DNA of 64,000 nt. Origin: JAZBPO01 sp963691775. Its GTDB lineage: Bacteria > Pseudomonadota > Gammaproteobacteria > Pseudomonadales > Azotimanducaceae. The stretch spans positions 248,001-312,000 of the forward strand of contig OY829369.1 of the NCBI GenBank assembly GCA_963691775.1. Direction: 5' to 3'. The notes beneath the pieces were generated by a model, which saw nothing but the letters and a program-made list of their open reading frames with translations, searched no databases and had not been told where the DNA came from. Both the position numbers and the translations under genes were made by a program. This document shows, one piece after another, positions 1 to 8,624 of the stretch (the stretch's first letter is position 1; every line of letters starts with the position of its first letter).

Positions 1-306
1 ATGCTGGTTGTGGAGCTCGATGGCGTAGACATCGAGATTTCCGGGTTCGTTGTACCGCTAGGGGTATCCGACGACGATCGAATCCGCGAATTCCTGCTTG
101 TACCCTACTTCGGCGCTTGTGTGCACGTTCCGCCGCCGCCCCCGAATCAAGTGATCTTCGTTCGCAGCAGCGACGGCCTCGCCGCGGACCGGATCTATGA
201 CCCCTGGACAGTGCGCGGCGTAATCAAGGTCGAGGCGACACATAGCGCGATGGCCGCCGCGGGCTATCTCATCGACGCACAGGAGGTCGAGCTGTATGGC
301 AGCTGA
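1..306 (+). CDS. DUF3299 family protein, C-terminal part (5' end outside window)
   Basis: The 101 visible residues match the conserved core of the DUF3299 family: a GFVVPL strand, then EFLLVPYFGACVHVPPPPPN, then a short tail ending ELYGS. Family members are exported proteins with a leader before this core. No leader is seen here and the reading frame is open from base 1, so the gene very probably starts upstream and only its end is in the window. It overlaps zur by 11 bases. DUF3299 genes are often found with MacB-like ABC exporters and zinc-responsive genes, so a role in metal homeostasis at the envelope is inferred from context; no biochemical function can be read from the sequence. Confidence 0.75.
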   Translation: MLVVELDGVDIEISGFVVPLGVSDDDRIREFLLVPYFGACVHVPPPPPNQVIFVRSSDGLAADRIYDPWTVRGVIKVEATHSAMAAAGYLIDAQEVELYGS

Positions 307-799
307 GTCGCGAGAGCATCGCTCAGACGTTCCGACGTCGATGGCGCACGCCCACGACCATGATCAGTGCGTCACAGACGCGATGGCTACCGCCGAGCGG
401 ATCTGCGCCGAACGCGGCGTGCGCCTTACGCCGAATCGCCGGCGCGTCCTCGAGCTTGTCTGGGGCAGCCACCACGTCGTCGGCGCCTATGATCTGCTCG
501 CCGAGCTGCAGAAGTCGGACCCGTCCGCAAAGCCCCCAACCGTTTATCGAGCCCTCGACTTTCTGCTCGAACACGGCCTCGTTCACCGCATCGAGTCCTC
601 CAATGGGTTCACTCGCTGCGAGGAGCCTGCCCTGCATCGCGTCTGCCAATTCCTCATCTGCGACGACTGCGGCCTGGTCCAGGAGCTGCACTCGCGGCCC
701 CTGTTCGAAGACCTCACGAGCGCGGCGCAGGCCAGGGGGTTCGAGCCCACGCTGCAGACGGTGGAGATTCATGGCCGCTGCGGCGCGTGCACCAGCTGA
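296..799 (+). CDS. zur: Fur-family transcriptional regulator, Zur-like
   Basis: A 167-residue Fur-superfamily repressor. The winged helix lies at about residues 45-100 (LTPNRRRVLELV, then PPTVYRALDFLLEHGLVHRI). The C-terminal dimerisation domain carries two CxxC pairs, C122/C125 and C162/C165, that form the structural zinc site of Zur-type members. The N-terminus is histidine-rich (HAHDHDQC). The start at 296 is chosen because a strong AGGAGG (281-286) stands nine bases upstream; an internal ATG at 341 is the alternative. It would repress zinc-uptake genes when zinc is plentiful. The overlap with the DUF3299 gene suggests one transcript and a zinc link for that protein. Confidence 0.88.
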   Translation: MAAESREHRSDVPTSMAHAHDHDQCVTDAMATAERICAERGVRLTPNRRRVLELVWGSHHVVGAYDLLAELQKSDPSAKPPTVYRALDFLLEHGLVHRIESSNGFTRCEEPALHRVCQFLICDDCGLVQELHSRPLFEDLTSAAQARGFEPTLQTVEIHGRCGACTS

Positions 800-806
800 A
801 CCTTAG

Positions 807-1400
807 ATGTGGCGCCCGGCCCGGATTTTCACGGCGTTTGCGTTGACCTGGGCCGCTGCGCTCGGCGTCGCTACGTGGCTCGGCCTCACCGCACTCGGCA
901 CGCCCCGCATGGAAGAAACGCCCATGCGTCTCATGCTCCGGGCGGCCGGCGCAGAGCATCAACCGCTCACACTCGAATCAGCGCTCGTCGCCGCCGATAT
1001 GGTTGCAGACGGCGCACGCTGGAAGCTCGCGCGGCCAGAATCCGGCGAAGTGAGAGATGCGATCGAGCTGCGGGCCGAGGACGCGCGGAAGCTCGAGCTG
1101 TTGCCAAGAGGGTTCGAGGTATTCCGCCTCGGCGGCGAGCCTGCCCTCCGCCTCGCCATGCCAGATCGTGGCCCCCTCACCCATCAGCTTGTCAGACCGT
1201 TCGCTGAAGCGCGCATGACCTCAGCCGTCGCCATTTTGGGGGCGGATCTACGTGAGCGTCGCGAGCGCCATGACGGGTCGAACATAGAGATGTGGTGGGT
1301 GCTTGCCGCGCACCCGCTCGGCGAAGCCGCACCCGACGTGCAAGTGCCGGCACTGGTGGCGCCGCAGTTGCCGCTACGCCGGGATACTACGGGGCGCTGA
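807..1400 (+). CDS. membrane-anchored protein of unknown function
   Basis: 197 residues. A single hydrophobic segment at residues 8-32 follows MWRPAR and would anchor the protein or act as an uncleaved signal. The rest is a soluble periplasmic-type domain without a family I recognise; it ends in a proline-rich stretch and a basic tail. It starts seven bases after zur and is probably in the same transcript. Its last 27 bases overlap the end of the convergent oxidoreductase gene. The position beside zur suggests an envelope role, but this is only context. Confidence 0.6.
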   Translation: MWRPARIFTAFALTWAAALGVATWLGLTALGTPRMEETPMRLMLRAAGAEHQPLTLESALVAADMVADGARWKLARPESGEVRDAIELRAEDARKLELLPRGFEVFRLGGEPALRLAMPDRGPLTHQLVRPFAEARMTSAVAILGADLRERRERHDGSNIEMWWVLAAHPLGEAAPDVQVPALVAPQLPLRRDTTGR

Positions 1401-2396
1401 AGCCGCGCCGTCGAGACCGAAAGCATGTGCGAGCAGTTCATAGCTGCGCACGCGCTGCTCGAACTCGGGCGTAATGGTAATGAACGAGAAAGCATCCGCC
1501 CCGGTCGCAGCGGCAAGCGCCTCGAGTTGCTCGCGCACGTCCGAAGGAGTGCCCAGGATCTGGTGTTCACGGCGAATAGGCGGACCCTGGTGCGCAGCGA
1601 GCACGGCTCTGGCCTCCGCCACGGTCGGCCAGGGGCCGGCATCTCCTTGCTGCATGCGCAGCCGCCAAGCATCTCGACAGAGCGCGAGCTCTGCCGCCTC
1701 CTCTCTCGTATCCGCACACAGCACAAAGACGCCGAGGATCACCTCTGGCGTCGGCATGGAAGCGCTCGGTTCGAAGCGCTGTCGGTAGAGCTGACACACG
1801 TTCGTCGCCTGTTCTGGAGCGATGAAGTGCGCAAAAGAAAACCCCATGCCCAGGTGCGCCGCGAGCTGAGCGCTCTGATCGGTGGACCCAAGGAGCCAGA
1901 CCTCAGGCGGATGGCCGATCGCCGGAGAGACGCGGACGTTGCGAAGCGCTTCCGTGTGGGGCCTTTCGCCCCGCACCCAGTGCGCACAGTCCACCACCTT
2001 AGCTCCGAAGTACTCCATCCCAATCTGATTGCCGTAGCTGAGTGCTGCTGCGGTCACCCCATCGGAGCCCGGCGCCCGCCCGATGCCGAGATCGATCCGC
2101 CCGGGGAAAAGGGCTTCGAGGGTCGCGAACTGTTCGGCCACCTTGAACGGTGAGTAATGCATCAGCATCACGCCCCCGGAGCCCACGCGCATATGCGAGG
2201 TCGCGGAAGCAATCCGAGAGATGAGAATCTCCGGTGCGGGACCCATCAGGCCGCTCGATGCGTGATGCTCGGCGACCCAGAAGCGCTCGAAGCCGAGCGC
2301 TTCTGCGCGCACCGCGAGGTCGACGGTCTCTGCCAGCGCCTGCTCCGGCGTTGCGCCGGCGCGCAGTGGAGACTGATCGAGAACGCCGAACCTCAT
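1374..2396 (-). CDS. LLM-class flavin-dependent oxidoreductase (luciferase-like)
   Basis: 340 residues with the bacterial-luciferase TIM-barrel signature: MRFGVLDQSPL at the N-terminus, RFWVAEHH near residue 40, VGSGGVML near 75 and GRIDLGIGRAPG near 105. This is the single-component type (MsnO8/YhbW-like), which uses reduced flavin and oxygen on an unknown substrate. The start at 2396 is the first methionine of the conserved N-terminus; a longer open frame upstream overlaps the next gene in another frame. It lies 13 bases downstream of an acyl-CoA dehydrogenase on the same strand, so the two are probably co-transcribed. Confidence 0.88.
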   Translation of the reverse strand: MRFGVLDQSPLRAGATPEQALAETVDLAVRAEALGFERFWVAEHHASSGLMGPAPEILISRIASATSHMRVGSGGVMLMHYSPFKVAEQFATLEALFPGRIDLGIGRAPGSDGVTAAALSYGNQIGMEYFGAKVVDCAHWVRGERPHTEALRNVRVSPAIGHPPEVWLLGSTDQSAQLAAHLGMGFSFAHFIAPEQATNVCQLYRQRFEPSASMPTPEVILGVFVLCADTREEAAELALCRDAWRLRMQQGDAGPWPTVAEARAVLAAHQGPPIRREHQILGTPSDVREQLEALAAATGADAFSFITITPEFEQRVRSYELLAHAFGLDGAASAPRSIPA

Positions 2397-2409
2397 TGCG
2401 GGCGCTGAC

Positions 2410-3621
2410 TCAGAGCCCGAGAACGAGCTTGGCCATGATGTTGCGCTGCACTTCGTTCGAGCCCGCATAGATCGACGCCTTGCGGATATTGAAGTGGTGC
2501 AGGGGCGCATTCGCCGCAGACCAGTCGAACACCGGCTCTTCATTCAGGCCCACGCGCGGCTCCGGGTGCTGAAAGGGCAGGCCCTTCTCCCCGACTGATT
2601 CGAGCGCAAGCTCTGCCACCTGCTGCTGCAGCTCCGTGCCCCGACACTTGAGCATTGAGGATTCCGGACCAACGTTCTGTCCGGAAGCTAGGGCGCCAAG
2701 GATGCGCAGCTCCGTGAACTCCATGGAAGACACGGCAATCTCGGTCTCATCAAGCTTGCGCGAGAAACTTGCGTCCTCGAGCAGTGGCGCGCCGTCCGCC
2801 ACGTTCGCCGCTGCGTACTGGCGAATGCGCCCGAGCTTCGCCTTCAGACTCGGCGCGTAGGCGTTCCCGCGTTCGAACTCGAGCAGATACTTTGCGCAGG
2901 TCCAACCCTTGCCTTCCTCACCGATGAGGTTTTCAGCCGGGACCTTCACGTTCTCGAAGAAGATCGTGTTGATCTCCTGGTGTCCTACCTGGGGGCGATC
3001 GAGCGTGATGATCGGGTCTACCGTGATGCCCTCCGTCTTCATGTCGATGAGCAGGAACGAAATTCCTTCCTGCCGCTTGTCTTCTTTCGACGTCCGAACA
3101 AGGCAGAAGATCCAGTCGGCGTACTGACCGAGCGTCGTCCAGGTCTTGGTGCCATTTACGATGTAGTGATCGCCTTCGCGGCGCGCGGTGGTCGCCAGTG
3201 AAGCAAGATCGGAACCCGAGCCCGGCTCCGAGTAGCCCTGGCACCACCACACGTTGGATTCCCGGATGTCGGGCAGATAACGCTCTTTCTGCTCCTGCGT
3301 ACCGAACTTCATGATCACGGGTGCGACCATGGTGGCACCGAAGGGCAGCATGCGGGGCGCACCTGCGCGAGACATCTCCAGATCGAAGATGTATTTCTCT
3401 GTCGGCGTCCAGGACGGACCGCCCCACTCCGCAGGCCAGTTCGGCACGGCCCAGCCTTTGCTGTTCAGCCGCTTCTGCCACTCAATCTGCAGTTCTTTGC
3501 CGAGATGGCCGGTCGGGCTACGCTCGAGGACCTCGCGCATGTCCGCCGTGAGGTTCTCCTCGATCCAAGTGCGGACCTCGGTCTGGAATGCAAGGTCTTC
3601 GCTGGAGAACTCGAGATTCAT
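2410..3621 (-). CDS. acyl-CoA dehydrogenase family protein
   Basis: 403 residues covering the three domains of the family: helical N-domain (from MNLEFSSEDLAFQ), mid beta-domain (QGYSEPGSGSDLASL, then NGTKTWTTLGQYADW) and helical C-domain. It should oxidise an acyl-CoA thioester at C2-C3 using FAD. The C-terminal motif is IYAGSNEVQRNIMAK; alanine stands where short/medium-chain enzymes have the YEG glutamate, so the catalytic base must be elsewhere, as in several long-chain or branched/cyclic substrate members. The start at 3621 is supported by GGAG seven bases upstream. The substrate cannot be told. Confidence 0.9.
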   Translation of the reverse strand: MNLEFSSEDLAFQTEVRTWIEENLTADMREVLERSPTGHLGKELQIEWQKRLNSKGWAVPNWPAEWGGPSWTPTEKYIFDLEMSRAGAPRMLPFGATMVAPVIMKFGTQEQKERYLPDIRESNVWWCQGYSEPGSGSDLASLATTARREGDHYIVNGTKTWTTLGQYADWIFCLVRTSKEDKRQEGISFLLIDMKTEGITVDPIITLDRPQVGHQEINTIFFENVKVPAENLIGEEGKGWTCAKYLLEFERGNAYAPSLKAKLGRIRQYAAANVADGAPLLEDASFSRKLDETEIAVSSMEFTELRILGALASGQNVGPESSMLKCRGTELQQQVAELALESVGEKGLPFQHPEPRVGLNEEPVFDWSAANAPLHHFNIRKASIYAGSNEVQRNIMAKLVLGL

Positions 3622-3840
3622 GGCTACTCCTTGTGGGTCTGGTGCCCGCGCATGTGCGCCCGCGTCGGGTGAACTGATGCTTCCCTCGCCCTGGAGTATA
3701 TCGAGGTCGACCGCAGATGCGCGCCTTGACCCCCACGGGCGCTCATGAGTACACACGGCCGCGCGATCCAACACGCGAATAGGGCACGGGGCCAACGTGC
3801 GTGACACCCGCGCGCGGGAAAACGAGCCAGGAGGGCGAGC

Positions 3841-5154
3841 ATGAGTGCGGACGCAGAAGCCAGCGAGGACGCCGGGCTGGATTCGGATTTCGGTCCGATC
3901 TATCGCTGGTATGCGCTCGGCCTGTTGTTTGTCGTCTACATCTTCAACTTCATCGATCGCCAGATCCTCGCGATCCTGCAGGAGTCGATCAAGGGCGAGC
4001 TGGGGCTTTCAGACACGCAGCTCGGCCTGATGGGCGGTCTCGCCTTTGCCGTCTTCTACACGTTTCTGGGCATTCCCATCGCGCGCCTCGCAGACCGGGG
4101 TACGCGGCGCAACATCCTCGCCGTGAGCCTGACCATCTGGAGCGTGATGACCGCCGTGTGCGGCCTGGCCGTGACGTTCTGGCAATTGCTCGCCTCCCGT
4201 ATCGGAGTGGCCGTGGGCGAGGCTGGAGGCTCCCCGCCAGCGCATTCGATGATCTCCGACATCTTCCCTGCGCATCAGCGGGCGACGGCGCTTGGCATCT
4301 ATGCCCTGGGCATCCCGGTCGGGACGATGTTCGGCAATCTGCTGGGCGGATGGATCGAAGAAGCCTTCGACTGGCGCACGGCATTCATGGTGGTGGGTCT
4401 GCCCGGGGTCGCGCTCGCGCTGATCGTCCGACTGACCCTGAAGGAGCCTCGCCGCGGCGCGAGCGAAGCACGTCAGATCGAAACGCAGGGCGACGCGCCT
4501 CCGATCCTCGACGTGTTTGCGGCGCTCTGGCAGCGCCGAAGCTTTCGCTGGATGTCACTTGGAGGCGCCCTGCACGCATTCGTGGGTTACGGCGTCGGCT
4601 ACTTCATCCCGCCCTTCTTCATTCGCAGCCACGACTTCACGCGCGGCGAGATCGGCGAGGCTCTGTTCTGGCTGGGCATTCCCGGCATGCTTGGAACCTT
4701 CCTCGGAGGTTGGCTGGGCGACCGTCTCGCTAGCCGCGACGTGCGCTGGTATCTCTGGCTGCCTGGACTCGCAACTCTCGCTTCTGTCCCGTTCGCATTC
4801 TGGGTGTACACCAACGACGACCCCTGGGCAGCGCTCTGGGTGTATGCAATCCCGGTATTCCTCGGCTCCTACTATCTCGGACCGACCTTCTCGATGACGC
4901 AGTCGCTCGTAGGCATCCGCATGCGGGCGCTCGCCTCGAGCATTCTGCTGTTCATCCTCAATCTGATCGGCCTCGGCCTGGGCCCTCTGTTCGTCGGAGC
5001 AGTCAGCGACTTCCTCGCGCCCGAATACGGCTCCGAATCACTGCGCATCGCCCTCGTCACCGTGCTCGCGTTCAACGTGGCGTCGACCGGCTTCTATCTG
5101 CTCGGGGCGCGCTCGCTGAAGGCTGATCTGGCCCGATCGCACGAGCTCGACTGA
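3841..5154 (+). CDS. MFS transporter, spinster-like
   Basis: 437 residues with about twelve hydrophobic segments, the first at residues 20-40 (YALGLLFVVYIFNFIDRQ). The loop between segments 2 and 3 carries the MFS motif RLADRGTRRN, and segment 1 ends FNFIDRQILAIL, typical of the spinster-type group often annotated as sugar, lipid or hexuronate carriers. It is transcribed away from the acyl-CoA dehydrogenase across a 219-base divergent gap. A GC-rich hairpin follows the stop codon. The substrate is not predictable; the neighbouring acyl-CoA enzymes hint at an organic acid or lipid-like compound. Confidence 0.88.
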   Translation: MSADAEASEDAGLDSDFGPIYRWYALGLLFVVYIFNFIDRQILAILQESIKGELGLSDTQLGLMGGLAFAVFYTFLGIPIARLADRGTRRNILAVSLTIWSVMTAVCGLAVTFWQLLASRIGVAVGEAGGSPPAHSMISDIFPAHQRATALGIYALGIPVGTMFGNLLGGWIEEAFDWRTAFMVVGLPGVALALIVRLTLKEPRRGASEARQIETQGDAPPILDVFAALWQRRSFRWMSLGGALHAFVGYGVGYFIPPFFIRSHDFTRGEIGEALFWLGIPGMLGTFLGGWLGDRLASRDVRWYLWLPGLATLASVPFAFWVYTNDDPWAALWVYAIPVFLGSYYLGPTFSMTQSLVGIRMRALASSILLFILNLIGLGLGPLFVGAVSDFLAPEYGSESLRIALVTVLAFNVASTGFYLLGARSLKADLARSHELD

Positions 5155-5160
5155 GGCGCA

Positions 5161-5179
5161 CGGCGCGGTCCCCGCGCCG
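5161..5179 (+). terminator. GC-rich hairpin after MFS gene
   Basis: Eight-base perfect stem (CGGCGCGG / CCGCGCCG) with a TCC loop, six bases after the MFS stop codon. There is no T tract, so it may be a weak or Rho-assisted terminator. Confidence 0.35.
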
Positions 5180-5210
5180 CGTCAAAGGAACAAAACACAC
5201 ACCCTTCCCT

Positions 5211-5248
5211 CCCCCGTTCAGGGGGGAGGCCCCCGTTCAGGGGGGAGA
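5211..5248. repeat. two tandem 19-base units, each a small hairpin
   Basis: The core CCCCCGTTCAGGGGG occurs twice with a 19-base period, starting at 5211 and 5230. Each copy can fold into a C5/G5 stem with a GTTCA loop; the first extends to seven pairs (CTCCCCC...GGGGGAG). The array lies between the MFS gene and the lipoprotein gene, 54-91 bases before the latter's start, where it could end the upstream transcript or shape the leader of the downstream one. Confidence 0.6.
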
Positions 5249-5301
5249 GCCCTGCGGCACGTGCACTGTCAAATGCTGCGGAGCCATCAGGGGGAACACT
5301 C

Positions 5302-8244
5302 ATGCGCCACTGTTCACTTCAGCGTCTGTTTGCGCTGCTCTTCCTTTCCATGGGCCTCGTTGGCTGCAGCAATGACGGGGGCACGAGCGTCGTCGAGCCC
5401 ATCGCCGTCGCTACGCAGCAGATCACGGTCACGCCATCGCTCGGCCGCACGCGGGGCGCTGGTGTTCAGGCCGTCCAGCCCGACGGCACCGCCCTCTCGG
5501 GCGAAGTGGATACGGGCGGCGACGGCAAGGCCATCCTCGAAATTCCAGCCAACTACGGCGGTCCGCTCATCATCGAGATGCGCGGCAAGGCAGGCGCGAC
5601 CTACTTTGACGAGGGCAGCGGCCAGGAAGAGGACTTTCCAGCGGGACAGCAACTGCGCGTCGCGCTGGCGACGCCCACGGAAGAGGTCGGCTTGAGCATC
5701 CTCACGGAGCTCGCAGTGCGACTGGCAGAGGCGACGGGGGAAACGCTTGACGCTGACGTGATCAGCGCCGCGAACGAGCGCATTCGCGCTGCTCTGGCGC
5801 CGGAGGTCGAAAACCTGCTGACGCCTCCGACAGTCGTGGACAGTGCGACTGCGGCCGGCAGCATCGACGATTCCGACGCCGGGCGCCTGGCCGCGCGCCT
5901 GGGGGCACTCGCCATGCTCGCGACCAGCGACACGGCGCCCGCGCTGACGATCCTGCAACAGCTGGCCGATGACGTCGGCGACGGCCTCATCGATGGCGTC
6001 GGTGCTGATGGCGCAATCACTGATCCGGTCTATCTGCCCGCCACCTTCGCCAGCGATTTCGTCACGGCAGTACGTGATTTCGCGGCTTCATTCGGTACCG
6101 ACGCACTGCAGACCTCGGCGGCCGACGCGATCGCAAGCGTTACCCTGGACGCCTCTGATAGAGATGATGAAAACGGCGGAGACAACGCCAGCGGCGACGG
6201 CGCGGGCGAAGGCGCAGCCGGCGCCTGCGGCAGCAACGCAGGGCCGATCACGGAGGCAGGAGTGGATCTCGACTTCGTGACGAACTGCGCTGGCACCTAC
6301 ACGGTGACGGAGACAACGACCGGCACGCATGCAGGCAAGTCCGTCACGATCGGCGCGGACGGCACGATCAACTTCGATACGGGCGTCGCCTTCACCGCTG
6401 ACCGTATCGTCGCGATCTTCGATCGCATTTCCGTCGACCGCCGCATCCAGATCAACTATGGCGCCGACGACGACGCGGACGTCGTCCAGCTCTTCCTGAA
6501 CGAAGCGCTCGATTCGGTTGTGCGCATCGTCTATCGGAACCGCACGAACGGCATCGAGATCGACGTGAACGTCTCCGACGATCCCAATGCGGTTGCTGAA
6601 AGCGATAGCGCGGAATCCGGTGGCAGCGGCGATTCGGGCGATGGCTCGAACACCGACTCGGATGCGGACTCGGATGCGGACTCGGGATCTGACGACAGCA
6701 GCGACCCGACGGACGGCACGAGTACCCTCGACCCGGACGGCGACGGCATCAACGGAACAACCTCCGCCGGTACGGTTGCCAGCGCGTTCATTGATTCCTA
6801 CACGCTCGTCTACAGCGACCTCAGCGCCGACAATGACCGTGATCCATTCATGGACGGTGAAGAGGTCGCCGTGACGATTTCCGCAGACGGCTCGATCACG
6901 ATCGGCTCGGTCATGCTTTCGAACCCCTTCAATCGATCTCTTTCCATGGACGGCTCTCCACACCTTCCGGAGATCATCTGGTACGACGCGAGCTCGGATC
7001 TCGAGTACGCCCTGTCCGACAACGCGCGTTCGACCTTCAATGAGATCAACGTCGGCGATGCGTCGATGCCCCAGGGGACCTTCGGACTACCGGGCTTTCT
7101 CGGCCAGCTGAAGGAACCGGAACCTCCGGTATCGGCCTCGATCGCGCCGTTCGTGGGCACCTACACCGTGAAGCTCCTGACAAAGTGCGGCACCGATCAG
7201 GATTGCCCGAGCGTCAAGGCGCTTGGCGAGCAGGTCACGATCGTGATCAGCGCCGAAGGACAGATCATGATCGACGGCGAGATGTTCGATCCGAACGCGG
7301 ATTCCGTGAATTTCTTCGACGCCACGACCGGGAGCGTGGAACCGCTGCTCTCACTGAACATCACCGAGTCCGAGGACCGGACGCTGGGCATCAAGCTCTA
7401 CGTGGATCAGGGGGAGATCGTGGCGCTCCAGATGCAACGCTCGGTTCGAATCTCGCAGTTCTCCTCCCGCAATTTCACCGTGTACGGAGAACTCGACCCA
7501 TTACCGGACGGCTTCACTGAGTACTTCGCGGATTTCATCGCGCTCGCGCCTCCGGAAGCGATTGTCGAAATGGTGATCATCGAAGACAACGCGTCGAACA
7601 CGACATCTGCAGACTTCGCGGCGTCCGTTGCATTCGGTGCTCCGAGCTCCCTGTGCCGGAGCTTCCTGATCGGCGGGGAAGTGCCGACAGGCGACTCCAC
7701 CGGATCGCGACCCAGCTTCCGTTGGACGACAGCAAACGGACCGGTGCCGACCTTCCGGGACTGGGCATATCGATCGGGCACGCTGCTTGTCACCGAGGGC
7801 GCTCGGACCCTTGGCTTCAATGGCGGTCAGTTCACGCTCGAGGCAGATCAGACGACGATCACATACGAGGAGGGCTTCACCAGCGCCGCGACCCGCTTCG
7901 TCGAATCGCCGACGCAAACGGCCACCAACAACCCAGCGCTCATCGCCACGACGTGCGCGGACTACGCCTCCATCACGCTCGATATCAGATTCGAGGAACA
8001 GCAAGCGGGGACCGTCAGAATCCGGGACACGGCAGCCGACGCCCTCGTTTTCGAACGGCTGTATCTGGCCACGCAAGACGGCTTCGAGACCAGCTTCAGC
8101 GGCATGTTCGTGAACGGAACTCAGTTCGAGGTCGAGGTTGAGGGCTTCACCAGCAATACCGGCACGTGCAGCGTGTCCGAGAGCGGCACCGGAACGCTCG
8201 AATCAGACGTGACGGTTGCCGTCACCTGCTCCGGCCCAACCTGA
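5302..8244 (+). CDS. large exported lipoprotein with Asp/Ser-rich linker
   Basis: 980 residues. The N-terminus is a lipoprotein signal: MRHC, a hydrophobic core, then a lipobox LVGC with the lipidated cysteine at residue 24. Residues 25-300 are alanine-rich and helical, with a VTPSLGRTRGAGV opening like a carboxypeptidase-regulatory or SwmB-type beta domain. A low-complexity linker (about 430-480) is built of Asp, Ser and Gly, including DSDADSDADSG, and could bind calcium. Two TYTV repeats (FVTNCAGTYTV near 330 and FVGTYTVKLLTKCG near 617) suggest duplicated beta-sandwich modules, and the end has Cys pairs. I do not recognise the family; surface or outer-membrane location is inferred. Confidence 0.82.
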   Translation: MRHCSLQRLFALLFLSMGLVGCSNDGGTSVVEPIAVATQQITVTPSLGRTRGAGVQAVQPDGTALSGEVDTGGDGKAILEIPANYGGPLIIEMRGKAGATYFDEGSGQEEDFPAGQQLRVALATPTEEVGLSILTELAVRLAEATGETLDADVISAANERIRAALAPEVENLLTPPTVVDSATAAGSIDDSDAGRLAARLGALAMLATSDTAPALTILQQLADDVGDGLIDGVGADGAITDPVYLPATFASDFVTAVRDFAASFGTDALQTSAADAIASVTLDASDRDDENGGDNASGDGAGEGAAGACGSNAGPITEAGVDLDFVTNCAGTYTVTETTTGTHAGKSVTIGADGTINFDTGVAFTADRIVAIFDRISVDRRIQINYGADDDADVVQLFLNEALDSVVRIVYRNRTNGIEIDVNVSDDPNAVAESDSAESGGSGDSGDGSNTDSDADSDADSGSDDSSDPTDGTSTLDPDGDGINGTTSAGTVASAFIDSYTLVYSDLSADNDRDPFMDGEEVAVTISADGSITIGSVMLSNPFNRSLSMDGSPHLPEIIWYDASSDLEYALSDNARSTFNEINVGDASMPQGTFGLPGFLGQLKEPEPPVSASIAPFVGTYTVKLLTKCGTDQDCPSVKALGEQVTIVISAEGQIMIDGEMFDPNADSVNFFDATTGSVEPLLSLNITESEDRTLGIKLYVDQGEIVALQMQRSVRISQFSSRNFTVYGELDPLPDGFTEYFADFIALAPPEAIVEMVIIEDNASNTTSADFAASVAFGAPSSLCRSFLIGGEVPTGDSTGSRPSFRWTTANGPVPTFRDWAYRSGTLLVTEGARTLGFNGGQFTLEADQTTITYEEGFTSAATRFVESPTQTATNNPALIATTCADYASITLDIRFEEQQAGTVRIRDTAADALVFERLYLATQDGFETSFSGMFVNGTQFEVEVEGFTSNTGTCSVSESGTGTLESDVTVAVTCSGPT

Positions 8245-8365
8245 GCAAGCGCCTTCCGGCGGCCAGAAATGGCTGCCCGGGATTTTTGAGCTGCGGAAAT
8301 CGCGTATGCGCGCGAAGAGCAGCTTGACGGTTCGGCGGCAACGGACGGCCGCCACGAAATGCTTC

Positions 8366-8390
8366 ATGACGCCCCGGGACGGGGCGTCAT
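8366..8390. terminator. perfect 10-bp stem hairpin between convergent genes
   Basis: ATGACGCCCC, a five-base loop GGGAC, then GGGGCGTCAT: a perfect ten-pair inverted repeat lying between the lipoprotein gene (plus) and the small membrane-protein gene (minus). The position fits a bidirectional terminator, although neither side has a clear T run. Confidence 0.55.
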
Positions 8391-8401
8391 GTCGTGCCAG
8401 G

Positions 8402-8578
8402 TCAGTGCTCGGCGTCATCCATGTTCGCGAGAGAGAGGCCCGCGAACCAACCGAACAGCGTGAAGAGAAGGGTGTAGGGGAGAATCTGGCCCATCCACCA
8501 ACCGGAGGCGAGCCCCACCACAAGCCCGATAACGACCCAGATCCAGGCGGCAGCGCCACCCTTGCTTTCGGCAGACAT
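8402..8578 (-). CDS. small two-helix membrane protein
   Basis: 58 residues. After a polar MSAESKGG start there are two hydrophobic segments, about 11-29 (WIWVVIGLVVGLASGWWMG) and 33-50, ending in an acidic NMDDAEH tail. Start 8578 is chosen because AAGGAGCG stands at ribosome-binding distance. It is separated by 46 bases from the upstream acyl-CoA dehydrogenase gene on the same strand and may be co-transcribed. No family is recognised; it would sit in the inner membrane. Confidence 0.6.
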   Translation of the reverse strand: MSAESKGGAAAWIWVVIGLVVGLASGWWMGQILPYTLLFTLFGWFAGLSLANMDDAEH

Positions 8579-8624
8579 ACTGCGCTCCTTCAGAAAATAA
8601 GCGATTGGTTGAATCCTGCTGACA

